Part shown: positions 1-5,700 of the stretch, piece after piece
How positions within the stretch are numbered: the first letter of the stretch is position 1
How the letters are laid out: each line of letters starts with the position of its first letter
From: Chloroflexota bacterium
Lineage (GTDB): Bacteria; Chloroflexota; Dehalococcoidia; SM23-28-2; RBG-16-64-32
DNA: 8,819 bases
Assembly (NCBI GenBank): GCA_022563285.1
Contig: JADFNQ010000046.1
Coordinates: 1 to 8,819 of the forward strand
Reading direction: 5' to 3'
Made by a program: the position numbers and the translations under genes
Notes under the pieces: generated by a model
Told to the model about the DNA's origin: nothing
What the model saw: only the letters and a program-made list of their open reading frames with translations
The model's database searches: none

Positions 1-450
1 CTGCCAGTGGCGGGCGAAGACATCGTTGCCGCCGCTGTAGCCGAACCCATACTCCAGCGCCTCCTCCCCAGCCACCGCGCGGCAGGGGCGGCCGCTCACC
101 GCTACCAGCTCACCCTCGTAGTCGACGCGGCCGGCGCCTCGCGGCAGGACGATCGCCTCCTCCGGCCCGATGACGGACGACGAAGGCTTAAGGAACAGCG
201 CCGGCTCCGCCGGAGCGTCCGTCATGCCGGTCATAGCCTGACTACCGGCCACGTGCGAGGGGTAGTTGACGGCGGCGGCCAGGATCTTACCGGGGCGGAC
301 TGGGGCCAGCAGCCGCACAGCGTCCAGGGGGACCTCCTGGTCCAGCAGGTGATGCTCGCCGAACAGATCGCCCTCCAGGGGCCGGACACGACCCTCCTCC
401 AGGCGGCCGTAGGTGTCGCGGTCGTTGTGGCGGAAGCGGGCGAACAGCAT
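1..450 (-). CDS. Fumarylacetoacetate hydrolase (FAH) family protein, 3' end cut by window edge
   Basis: The minus-strand frame is open from an ATG at 450 to the window edge (150 codons, no stop). After an N-terminal region of about 55 residues, the FAH-fold catalytic domain begins with RPGKILAAAVNYPSHV and continues with PALFLKPSSSVIGP, VLPRGAGRVDYEGEL and GFGYSGGNDVFARHWQ. In this family the ExE pair (E112, E114) and a downstream Asp (here D143 in GND) bind a divalent metal. Members hydrolyse or decarboxylate C-C bonds in 2,4-diketo acids from aromatic or sugar-acid breakdown, in the cytoplasm. The substrate cannot be read from sequence. The start lies 4 bases after the PIG-L stop, with no strong Shine-Dalgarno, so translational coupling is likely. 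The C-terminal third, expected in a protein of about 250-290 residues, is outside the window. Confidence 0.92.
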   Translation of the reverse strand, partial: MLFARFRHNDRDTYGRLEEGRVRPLEGDLFGEHHLLDQEVPLDAVRLLAPVRPGKILAAAVNYPSHVAGSQAMTGMTDAPAEPALFLKPSSSVIGPEEAIVLPRGAGRVDYEGELVAVSGRPCRAVAGEEALEYGFGYSGGNDVFARHWQ

Positions 451-454
451 CGGG

Positions 455-1186
455 TCAGAAGGGGATGGGGATACGGCGGAAGTTCTCCATGTAGCGGTCG
501 TCCTCGCTCCTCCAGAAGGAGCGTATCTGTTCCAGCCTGGTCTCCATCTCGGCCATCTGGCTCACGTGCTTGCTCAACGCCTCCAGCTTGATGTCGATGA
601 CGTCTGTGATGTCCACTTTGTAGTTGACATCGCTGGCGCTCCACAGGTACACCTCCTTGGCGCTGTGGGGCTCCAGCCCCTCCTCCAGCAGCTCCGGGAA
701 GGTGGGCCGGTTGCGGGCGAGCGGGTAGACGCAGTCCAGGGCGACAGTGCCGGCGCAGCGGTGGTCCGGGTGGTTGATGAAGCTGTTCCGCACGATCTGA
801 TTGGGGTCATGGCTGAACACGGTGTGGGGGCGGATGGTACGGATGGCCCGCACCACATCACGGGCGAACTCAGGCGTGTAGGCGAGCTCGCCATCAACGT
901 AGTCCAGGAAGAAGACGTCCTTCACGCCCAGCACGGCGGCGGCGGCGCGTTGCTCCTCCCGGCGCAGAGGGACCAGCTTATCGGGGGTCATGGCGGGGTC
1001 ATCGGTCCCCTTGGAGCCGTCCGTGCAGATGAGGTAGTACACCTGCCAGCCGTCCCGCGCCCACAGGATAACGGTCCCGGCGACGCCGAACTCAGAGTCG
1101 TCGGGGTGCGCGGCGATGACCAGCGCCCGCTTATTCGGCTGGTCGCCGTCGTCCGGTATTCGGATATCTTCCAGACCGCTGCCCAT
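455..1186 (-). CDS. PIG-L family deacetylase (LmbE-like)
   Basis: This is a zinc-dependent N-deacetylase of the PIG-L/LmbE fold (243 aa from ATG 1186). The family includes MshB, Bca and GlcNAc-PI de-N-acetylases, which remove acetyl from N-acetylglucosaminyl conjugates. Visible motifs are AAHPDDSEFG near the N terminus (H27, D29, D30) and HPDHR (H139, D141, H142). By analogy with MshB, H27, D30 and H142 would hold the metal and D29 would be the catalytic base. An in-frame GTG at 1240 would add 18 residues. ATG 1186 is preferred because GGAGAGG lies about 12 bases upstream and the predicted -10 (1227-1232) lies inside the longer version. The gene is divergent from lexA and is followed after 4 bases by the FAH enzyme, so the two form an operon. 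The real substrate (sugar conjugate, thiol cofactor or other amide) is unknown. Confidence 0.93.
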   Translation of the reverse strand: MGSGLEDIRIPDDGDQPNKRALVIAAHPDDSEFGVAGTVILWARDGWQVYYLICTDGSKGTDDPAMTPDKLVPLRREEQRAAAAVLGVKDVFFLDYVDGELAYTPEFARDVVRAIRTIRPHTVFSHDPNQIVRNSFINHPDHRCAGTVALDCVYPLARNRPTFPELLEEGLEPHSAKEVYLWSASDVNYKVDITDVIDIKLEALSKHVSQMAEMETRLEQIRSFWRSEDDRYMENFRRIPIPF

Positions 1187-1226
1187 AGTAAGTCTGATCC
1201 TCTCCAGCGATGGGTGGCACAGCGAT

Positions 1227-1254
1227 TGTATAAAGGACACGCGGGTATTGACAA
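1227..1254 (-). promoter_or_regulatory. Predicted promoter of the PIG-L/FAH operon
   Basis: On the minus strand TTGTCA (1254-1249) is followed after 16 bases by TATACA (1232-1227). This predicts a transcript start near 1220 and a leader of about 34 bases before ATG 1186. The -35 overlaps the lexA -35 on the other strand by five bases, so the two divergent promoters compete for the same DNA. Consensus match only. Confidence 0.4.
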
Positions 1255-1276
1255 TCGAACGGATGGTCTCTAAACT
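1248..1276 (+). promoter_or_regulatory. Predicted lexA promoter
   Basis: A perfect TTGACA (1248-1253) is followed by a 17-base spacer and TAAACT (1271-1276, 4 of 6 matches). The predicted start is near 1283, about 40 bases before the lexA ATG. The AGGGGAG ribosome binding site (1311-1317) lies 6 bases from the ATG. The exact LexA box begins just after the predicted start, and a degenerate one lies in the spacer. Confidence 0.65.
1256..1269. promoter_or_regulatory. Degenerate second LexA box in the lexA promoter spacer
   Basis: CGAAC-N4-GGTCT differs from GAAC-N4-GTTC by one base in the right half-site. It lies between the lexA -35 and -10, next to the shared divergent -35. It starts 31 bases before the exact box, about three helical turns, so two LexA dimers would sit on the same face of the DNA. 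Confidence 0.4.
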
Positions 1277-1286
1277 ATTGTTCTGG

Positions 1287-1300
1287 CGAACAAAGGTTCC
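1287..1300. promoter_or_regulatory. LexA operator (Gram-positive-type SOS box)
   Basis: CGAAC-AAAG-GTTCC contains an exact GAAC-N4-GTTC, the core of the CGAAC-N4-GTTCG box of Bacillus-type LexA, which has also been reported for a Dehalococcoides LexA. An overlapping perfect palindrome, TTGTTC-TGGC-GAACAA (1278-1293), shares the GAAC half. The result is three half-sites spaced 8 bases apart. The position between the predicted start and the lexA ribosome binding site fits autorepression. Confidence 0.75.
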
Positions 1301-1323
1301 ATAATCTGTCAGGGGAGACGGCT

Positions 1324-1965
1324 ATGAAGGAGCTCTCGGCGAAGCAACGGCGCATCCTGGAGTTCATCCAGGGGTTCATCGATGATCACGATTACCCCCC
1401 CAGCATCCGCCAGATCCAGGAGGCGTGCAAGATCAGCTCAACCTCCGTGGTGGACTACAACCTGCGCATCCTGGAGAGGCTGGGCTATATACGCCGCGAC
1501 CGCGAGGTATCCCGCGCCATCGAACTGCTTGAGCCGGGCGGCCGCCGTCCGCGCGTGGCCACGGTGCCCATCATCGGCACCATCGCCGCCGGCCAGCCGA
1601 TCCCCGTACCCACAGCCGATACCTGGCGAACGATTGACCCGGACGAGATGCAGGAGGTGCCACCGGACATGGTGGGCAGCCGAGAGAACGTCTACGCCCT
1701 GCGCGTGAAGGGGAACTCCATGATCGACGCGCTGGTGAACGACGGCGACATCGTGATCATGGAGTCAGCGGCCACCGCCCAGGACGGGGACATGGTGGCG
1801 GCCTGGCTGAAGCGGGAGCAGGAAGCAACCCTGAAGCGGTTCTACCGGGAAGGGCCCCGCGTCCGCCTGCAGCCCGCCAACGAGGCGATGCAGCCCATCC
1901 GCACCGACGCCGATAACGTAGAGGTACAGGGCCGGGTCATCGGCGCCATAAGGGCCATTCGCTAG
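1324..1965 (+). CDS. lexA: LexA SOS repressor / self-cleaving protease
   Basis: This 213-residue protein has the standard two-domain LexA layout and length. The N-terminal winged helix-turn-helix (about residues 1-70) carries PPSIRQIQEACKISSTSVVDYNL, the DNA-recognition region. The C-terminal S24 domain has the Ala-Gly cleavage bond at A89-G90 (TIAAGQPIPV), the nucleophile S132 in VKGNSMID, and the catalytic lysine K171 in ATLKRFY. RecA filaments on single-stranded DNA trigger self-cleavage, which derepresses DNA repair genes. The recognition helix differs from the E. coli type, consistent with the Gram-positive-type box found in its own promoter. No other SOS gene (such as recA, uvr or imuB) is in the window. 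The ATG has a good ribosome binding site at 1311-1317. Confidence 0.97.
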   Translation: MKELSAKQRRILEFIQGFIDDHDYPPSIRQIQEACKISSTSVVDYNLRILERLGYIRRDREVSRAIELLEPGGRRPRVATVPIIGTIAAGQPIPVPTADTWRTIDPDEMQEVPPDMVGSRENVYALRVKGNSMIDALVNDGDIVIMESAATAQDGDMVAAWLKREQEATLKRFYREGPRVRLQPANEAMQPIRTDADNVEVQGRVIGAIRAIR

Positions 1966-1989
1966 CGACGCGCACCGACCGCCCCATCA

Positions 1990-2012
1990 GCGCTATAATC
2001 TCTCTATAGCGC
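1990..2012 (+). promoter_or_regulatory. Palindrome containing a perfect -10 hexamer, upstream of the ABC ATPase
   Basis: Perfect 8-base arms GCGCTATA (1990-1997) and TATAGCGC (2005-2012) flank the loop ATCTCTC. The left arm and loop contain TATAAT (1994-1999), which would place a start near 2006, about 50 bases before the ABC ATPase start. No convincing -35 is visible. There is no T-tract after the hairpin, so it is a poor intrinsic terminator for lexA. It could be an operator, a promoter, or an RNA hairpin at the 3' end of lexA. Confidence 0.4.
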
Positions 2013-2057
2013 GCTCATCGCCCGGCAGGCACGGTAGGCAGGAAAGGCCGGCGATTC

Positions 2058-3059
2058 TTGGACGACCCGATCCTCCGGATCGAAGGCCTCAGCGCCCAAT
2101 TCGACACCCCCGAAGGGGCGGCAAAGGCCGTAAGAGACGTCTCGCTCACGCTGAGGCGGGGCACCACGCTGGCGCTCACCGGCGAGAGCGGCGCTGGCAA
2201 GACCAGTATCGGCCTGGCCCTGCTCAACCTCCTTCCTTACCCGGGCCGCATCACCGCGGGCCGCGTATTGTTCAACGGGACGGATATCCTCGCGCTACCC
2301 CCGGAGGAGATGCGCCAGTTGCGGGGGCGCGAGATCGCCATGGTGTTCCAGGACCCGGTGACCAGCCTCAACCCCGTTCTCTCCGTGGGAGCGCAGGTGG
2401 AGGAGATCATCACCGCTCATCTTCCGGTCACCAAGCGGGAGGCGCGGGACCGCAGCCTGAAGGTTCTGGCCCAGATGGGGCTGCCGGAGCCGCAGGAGGT
2501 GGCGCGGAGCTACCCGTTCCACCTTTCGGGCGGCATGGCGCAGCGGGTAATGATCGCCATCGCCACCGCCTTGAACCCCAAGGTGCTCATCGCCGACGAG
2601 CCAACCTCCGCCCTGGATGTGACCGTACAGGCGGCGATCCTGGACGATCTGCGACAGCTCCAGCGGCTGTCCGGCACCTCCATCCTCCTCATCAGCCACG
2701 ACCTCGGCGTTGTGGCCCAGATGGCCGACGAGGTGGCGGTCATGTACGCGGGCTCAATCGTCGAGTTCGGGGACGTGCGCACGGTGTTCCAACGGCCGCG
2801 GCACCCCTACACCTGGGCGTTGCTCAGGAGCCGTCCGCGCTGGGACCGAGAGCAGACGCGGCCGCTGCCCGCTATCCGTGGGTCACCGCCCAACCTGATG
2901 GAGCTATCTGCGGAGTGCCCCTACCTGCCCCGCTGTCCCAAGGCCACCAGCGTCTGCCGGACGCAGCCCGCGCCGGCCCTAGCAGAGCTGGAGCCGGGCC
3001 ACTCCGCCGCCTGCTATAACCCCATCTACGCGAGCGAGGCTGACACCGGCTTCGATTAG
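2058..3059 (+). CDS. Oligopeptide/dipeptide-type ABC transporter ATP-binding protein (DppD/OppD-like)
   Basis: This 333-residue ATPase drives a peptide-, nickel- or sugar-type importer at the inner face of the membrane. Visible elements, in order: Walker A GESGAGKT (42-49), Q-loop Q98 in VFQDPVTSLNP, signature LSGGMAQR (157-164), Walker B VLIADEP with D180 and E181, D-loop SALD, and switch histidine H214. The C-terminal oligo_HPY region begins near residue 245 (RPRHPYTWALL). It carries C287, C293, C300 and C319, a pattern that binds a [4Fe-4S] cluster in some DppD proteins. The start is TTG at 2058 with AGGAAAGG about 10 bases upstream; no ATG fits better. No permease, binding protein or DppF partner is in the window: lexA precedes it and the convergent holA follows. 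Substrate unknown. Confidence 0.93.
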   Translation: MDDPILRIEGLSAQFDTPEGAAKAVRDVSLTLRRGTTLALTGESGAGKTSIGLALLNLLPYPGRITAGRVLFNGTDILALPPEEMRQLRGREIAMVFQDPVTSLNPVLSVGAQVEEIITAHLPVTKREARDRSLKVLAQMGLPEPQEVARSYPFHLSGGMAQRVMIAIATALNPKVLIADEPTSALDVTVQAAILDDLRQLQRLSGTSILLISHDLGVVAQMADEVAVMYAGSIVEFGDVRTVFQRPRHPYTWALLRSRPRWDREQTRPLPAIRGSPPNLMELSAECPYLPRCPKATSVCRTQPAPALAELEPGHSAACYNPIYASEADTGFD

Positions 3060-4069
3060 GCCGCCGTCCCGACCAGGCGGGGCGCCTCCGCCAGGTCCTG
3101 CACCAGCAGCTCCAGGGCCAGCTCGTCCTCATAGATGCCCCGCTTGATCTGCAGGTCTGCCTCCAGCAGGCGCTGGAAAGCCTCCCGGAGCCGCGCCGCG
3201 GAGTAGCGCGTCGCCTGCCCCAGGAGCCTATCGAGGGCGAAGTCAGGCAGCCGCAAGGCTTCTCCTATGCGGCGGCCGCTCTCTCCCGCGTCCATCATCT
3301 CCCTGGCGATCGCCAGGTGGCGGAACTGGCGCTGAATCATTGACAGGATGTAGAGGGCGCTGGCCTCCTGCTGGAACATCTGCCGCAGTAGTGTGATGGC
3401 CGCCGCGGTACGCCCCTCCACGATGGCGTCCACCAGTGGGAAGACGGAGGTCTCGCGCACGGCTGTGACCAGAGCACGCAGATCGTCCTCACTGACGGTA
3501 CGACCAGCGGCGTAGGCGGACAGCTTCTCCAGCTCCCGGGATAGGGTCCAGAGATCGTTCCCCACGAAATCGGCGAGCAGCCGCATGGCGCCGGGGGCCA
3601 GGTTCAGGCCGAGAGGTTGGGCGCGCCTCCGTATCCACTCTGGGACTGCGCGCCGGTTGAGCGGGCGGAACTCTCGGATCTCCCCTTTGCCCTTAAGCGC
3701 GTTGAGGAGGGAACTACCCCCCTTGAGCTCACCGTCTACGAGCACCAGATGGCTGGACGGCGGCATCCCGCTCACGTATTCGGCGAGCGGCCGCCAGGCC
3801 TCGGCCTCCGCCGACGGCTCTCCGTCCCGGCGTCGACCACGACCGACGCCGGCCAGTCGGGAGAGGAGGCCCTCGACGATCACCAGCCGATGGGCCGACA
3901 GGAAGGGTACCGTGTCGCAGGCGGCGGTGACCTCCGCAAGGCTGGCCGCTCTCCCTTCGAGGACAGACGTGCTGGAGGAGAGCATCCCATCGGCGTCTAG
4001 GGAGACACGCAGCGCGTCCAGCCTTTCGCGGAGGGAGAAGGAGTCTTCGCCGTAGAATACGTAGAGCAC
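3056..4069 (-). CDS. holA: DNA polymerase III subunit delta
   Basis: This is the delta subunit of the clamp loader, which opens the beta sliding clamp at primed sites. From GTG 4069 it has 337 residues (E. coli delta has 343). It begins VLYVFYGEDSFSLRERLDAL, a typical delta N terminus, in an AAA+-like domain that lacks a working Walker A. The middle section (RRAVPEWIRRRAQPLGLNL, LADFVGNDLWTLSRELEKL) and the C-terminal collar helices (MIQRQFRHLAIAREM, LQIKRGIYEDELALELLVQDL) are characteristic of the family. An in-frame TTG at 4105 would add 12 residues. GTG 4069 is preferred because the family starts at this point and GAGG lies 8 bases upstream. The stop codon overlaps the stop of the convergent ABC ATPase gene. 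The gene lies downstream of selC on the same strand. Confidence 0.93.
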   Translation of the reverse strand: MLYVFYGEDSFSLRERLDALRVSLDADGMLSSSTSVLEGRAASLAEVTAACDTVPFLSAHRLVIVEGLLSRLAGVGRGRRRDGEPSAEAEAWRPLAEYVSGMPPSSHLVLVDGELKGGSSLLNALKGKGEIREFRPLNRRAVPEWIRRRAQPLGLNLAPGAMRLLADFVGNDLWTLSRELEKLSAYAAGRTVSEDDLRALVTAVRETSVFPLVDAIVEGRTAAAITLLRQMFQQEASALYILSMIQRQFRHLAIAREMMDAGESGRRIGEALRLPDFALDRLLGQATRYSAARLREAFQRLLEADLQIKRGIYEDELALELLVQDLAEAPRLVGTAA

Positions 4070-4081
4070 TGGGCCGGCCTC

Positions 4082-4109
4082 AGAATAGCACAGGCGAGGC
4101 CGCAATCAA
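4082..4109 (-). promoter_or_regulatory. Weak candidate promoter for holA
   Basis: On the minus strand TTGATT (4109-4104) lies 16 bases before TATTCT (4087-4082), which is preceded by TGC as in an extended -10. The predicted start near 4076 would leave only a few bases before GTG 4069, at odds with use of the GAGG site. Read-through from the selC transcript is an alternative. Confidence 0.25.
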
Positions 4110-4159
4110 GAGGGGCGCGTCATCTCTGCGGCTGTCTCGCCCGCCGCTGTCCACATATC

Positions 4160-4256
4160 TGGCGGGAGTGCATGGGAGTCGAACCCACCCAGGACGGGAC
4201 CACCGCCCCGCAACGGTTTTGAAGACCGCGAGGCCCACCGGGACCCTTCCACTCCC
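4160..4256 (-). tRNA. selC: Selenocysteine tRNA, anticodon TCA
   Basis: The 97-base gene, with CCA encoded, reads on the minus strand from GGGAGTGG to CACTCCCGCCA. The acceptor stem has seven clean pairs (GGGAGTG/CACTCCC). The eighth position, expected for bacterial tRNA-Sec, would be G opposite G, so that pair is imperfect. The D arm has a six-pair stem with loop CGGT, as in E. coli selC. The anticodon loop CTTCAAA carries TCA (complement of 4220-4222). The long variable arm has a five-pair stem (GCGGG/CCCGT) with an 8-base loop. The T arm reads GTGGG-TTCGACT-CCCAT. This tRNA is charged with serine, converted by SelA, and delivered to recoded UGA by SelB. No selA, selB, selD or obvious selenoprotein is in the window, so the gene is physically separate from its machinery here. 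Confidence 0.95.
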
Positions 4257-4277
4257 GCGCTTCGTAGCCCCACAGGC

Positions 4278-4283
4278 AGTATA
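4278..4283 (-). promoter_or_regulatory. Candidate -10 element of selC
   Basis: On the minus strand TATACT (5 of 6 matches) lies 21 bases before the first base of the tRNA, predicting a start near 4271 and a short 5' leader for RNase P to remove. No -35 with normal spacing is clear; a TTGACT lies 24 bases upstream, which is too far. Confidence 0.4.
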
Positions 4284-4316
4284 CAGGGTCATGCGTCAGG
4301 ACCCAGGAGTCAAGAT

Positions 4317-4334
4317 CCCCTGAGCCCGCTCAGG
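4317..4334 (-). terminator. Hairpin at the trxB stop codon
   Basis: The inverted repeat CCTGAGC/GCTCAGG (4319-4334, two-base centre) overlaps the trxB stop at 4330-4332. It is extended by CC/GG pairs past a one-base bulge. Only a weak T-run (ATCTT) follows on the minus strand. It may end the trxA-trxB transcript before selC, but it is not a textbook intrinsic terminator. Confidence 0.4.
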
Positions 4335-5259
4335 CGGGGAAGTTACTGCTGAGGTAGTGCTCCGTAGCTATGGCGGCGGTGGCGCCATCCCCGGCTGAGC
4401 TCACCACCTGACGGGCGGAGTTGCGACGGGCGTCACCGGCGACGTACAGGCCGCGCAGCTCCGTCTCCATCCACTCGTTCACCAGCGCGTGCCCGCCCTC
4501 GTCCGTGGGGATCAGCCCGCGGAGGAAGTCGGTATTGGGGTGCTGGCCGATGAAGATGAACACGGCGGCTACGTCCATAGTGCTGTCCTCGCCGGTCGGC
4601 CGGTTGTGGAGGCGGAGACCGGTGACGGATTCTTCGCCCAGTATCTCCGTGACCACGGTGTTCCAGACGAACTCCATCTTCGGGTTAGCGAAGGCCCGCT
4701 CCTGAAGGATGGCGCTGGCGCGGAGCTGGTCACGGCGGTGGATGACGGTGGCCTTGTCGACGTGGCGGGTGGTGAACAGGCCTTCATCGAGAGCGGCGTC
4801 GCCGCCGCCGACGACTACGACATTCTGCCCCTTGAAGAAAGCGGCATCGCAGGTGGCGCAGTAGGAGACACCGCGGCCGGTTAGGCGCTCCTCGCCCGGC
4901 ACCCCCAGCTTATCGTAATCGGCCCCAACGGTGACGATCACCGCTTTGGCCAGGTACTCGTCACCGGCGGTGCGCACCAGCCACAGGTCGCCTTCCTGCT
5001 CCAGGGCCGTCGTCTCCGCGAACTGCGTCTCCAGGCCGCAGCCTTCGGCCTGCTTGAGCATCGCCTGGGCCAGATCAAAGCCGTTGATGGTGAGGATGCC
5101 CGGATAGTTCTCCACCAGCTCCGTGAGGGCGATCTGGCCGCCGATGACCCCCTTCTCCAAGAGCACCGTGCTACGGCGGGCTCGGGCGGCATAGAGACCG
5201 GCGGCGAGGCCTGCGGGCCCGCCGCCGATGATCACGATCTCATATTCCTGTCGGGCCAA
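4330..5259 (-). CDS. trxB: Thioredoxin-disulfide reductase
   Basis: This 309-residue cytoplasmic flavoprotein uses NADPH to reduce thioredoxin. The FAD-binding GGGPAG is at residues 12-17. The redox disulfide is C134-ATC-C137. The NADPH site has GGGDAALDEG (151-160) and HRRDQLRA (174-181). The FAD-contacting GDARR is at 275-279, followed by RQVVSSAGDGATAA. In the nucleotide motif, Ala and Asp replace the usual Ser and Glu of GGGDSAxEE; the HRRxxxR signature still indicates NADPH use, but this is inferred. The start is TTG 5259, supported by GAGGAGG about 7 bases upstream. It lies 13 bases after the trxA stop, so the genes form a trxA-trxB operon. Confidence 0.96.
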   Translation of the reverse strand: MARQEYEIVIIGGGPAGLAAGLYAARARRSTVLLEKGVIGGQIALTELVENYPGILTINGFDLAQAMLKQAEGCGLETQFAETTALEQEGDLWLVRTAGDEYLAKAVIVTVGADYDKLGVPGEERLTGRGVSYCATCDAAFFKGQNVVVVGGGDAALDEGLFTTRHVDKATVIHRRDQLRASAILQERAFANPKMEFVWNTVVTEILGEESVTGLRLHNRPTGEDSTMDVAAVFIFIGQHPNTDFLRGLIPTDEGGHALVNEWMETELRGLYVAGDARRNSARQVVSSAGDGATAAIATEHYLSSNFPA

Positions 5260-5272
5260 GGCCCACCCTCCT

Positions 5273-5599
5273 CTAGGCTAGCGCCTTCTCGATGGTCTTC
5301 TGGAGGTCTCCCTTGGGCCGGAAGCCGATGATCTGGTCGACAAGCTCCCCACCCTTGAACATCAGCAGGGTGGGGATGCTACGGATGCCATACCGGGCGG
5401 CGATATTCACGTTGTCGTCAGTGTTCAGCTTGAGGAACTTGACCTTGCCGTCGTACTCATCGGCCAGCTCCTCCACCACGGGGGCTACCATGCGGCAAGG
5501 GCCGCACCAGGGGGCCCAGAAGTCAACAAGCACCGGCTTGTCCGACTTCAGAACCTCAGCCTCAAAGCTACCATCCGTGACATCTGCGGGCTTGCTCAT
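5273..5599 (-). CDS. trxA: Thioredoxin
   Basis: This 108-residue cytoplasmic thioredoxin has the normal length. It carries FWAPWCGPCRM with active cysteines C32 and C35, the buried Asp D26 (LVDFWA), and the cis-proline P76 in RSIPTLLMFKGG. It reduces protein disulfides and supplies electrons to reductases; trxB directly downstream regenerates it. The ATG at 5599 has AGGAGG five bases upstream. Those ribosome-binding bases form one arm of a perfect 11-base inverted repeat with 5664-5674. The predicted promoter overlaps a CsoR-type palindrome. Confidence 0.97.
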   Translation of the reverse strand: MSKPADVTDGSFEAEVLKSDKPVLVDFWAPWCGPCRMVAPVVEELADEYDGKVKFLKLNTDDNVNIAARYGIRSIPTLLMFKGGELVDQIIGFRPKGDLQKTIEKALA

Positions 5600-5600
5600 C

Positions 5601-5674
5601 CCATCCTCCTGCTATGCTCGCGATCCTGGTATTGCATACGAAACGTGGGCTTGACCGGTTTGCCAGGAGGATGG
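5601..5674. repeat. 11-base inverted repeat including the trxA ribosome binding site
   Basis: CCATCCTCCTG (5601-5611) is the exact complement of CAGGAGGATGG (5664-5674), 52 bases apart. On the minus strand the first arm is the trxA Shine-Dalgarno region, and the second arm could pair with it completely if it is transcribed. The predicted trxA start (near 5664) would leave most of the second arm outside the RNA, so its role depends on the true start. Confidence 0.6.
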
Positions 5675-5680
5675 TAACAT
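5651..5680 (+). promoter_or_regulatory. Predicted csoR promoter
   Basis: TTGACC (5651-5656, 5 of 6 matches) is followed by 18 bases and TAACAT (5675-5680, 4 of 6). The predicted start near 5687 lies in the centre of the palindrome at 5677-5697. That leaves a leader of about 31 bases before ATG 5718. Confidence 0.5.
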
Positions 5681-5700
5681 ACCCCACAGGGGTATGTCAA
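5671..5700 (-). promoter_or_regulatory. Predicted trxA-trxB promoter
   Basis: On the minus strand a perfect TTGACA (5700-5695) is followed by 18 bases and TACCAT (5676-5671, 4 of 6 matches). The predicted start is near 5664. The palindrome at 5677-5697 fills the spacer, so a bound repressor would block it. Its -10 overlaps the -10 of the csoR promoter by two bases. Confidence 0.45.
5677..5697. promoter_or_regulatory. CsoR-type operator palindrome between trxA and csoR
   Basis: Arms ACATACCCC (5677-5685) and GGGGTATGT (5689-5697) are perfect complements around ACA. The TACCCC...GGGGTA core matches the GC-tract operators known for CsoR-family repressors. It lies directly before the csoR-type gene and over both predicted divergent promoters. 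Confidence 0.8.

Noticed and set aside
7..591. A long plus-strand open frame at the left edge
   Set aside because: It is antisense to the FAH and PIG-L genes, which show clear family motifs; long antisense frames are expected at this GC content.
1187..1240. Longer PIG-L reading frame starting at GTG 1240
   Set aside because: The extra 18 residues contain the ribosome binding site and -10 of the shorter form and lack family similarity; ATG 1186 is better supported.
1990..2012. Intrinsic terminator for lexA
   Set aside because: The hairpin is AT-rich in its inner stem and has no T-tract on either side, so termination is not supported; it is listed as a regulatory palindrome instead.
4080..4292. 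A 70-codon minus-strand reading frame across selC
   Set aside because: It spans the tRNA gene, has no ribosome binding site, and its sequence is just the tRNA translated.
4257..4332. UGA at the end of trxB as a possible selenocysteine codon, given the nearby selC
   Set aside because: TrxB is full length at 309 residues with a normal CATC active site, and the open frame after the stop shows no resemblance to a selenoprotein C terminus. It runs into the selC promoter.
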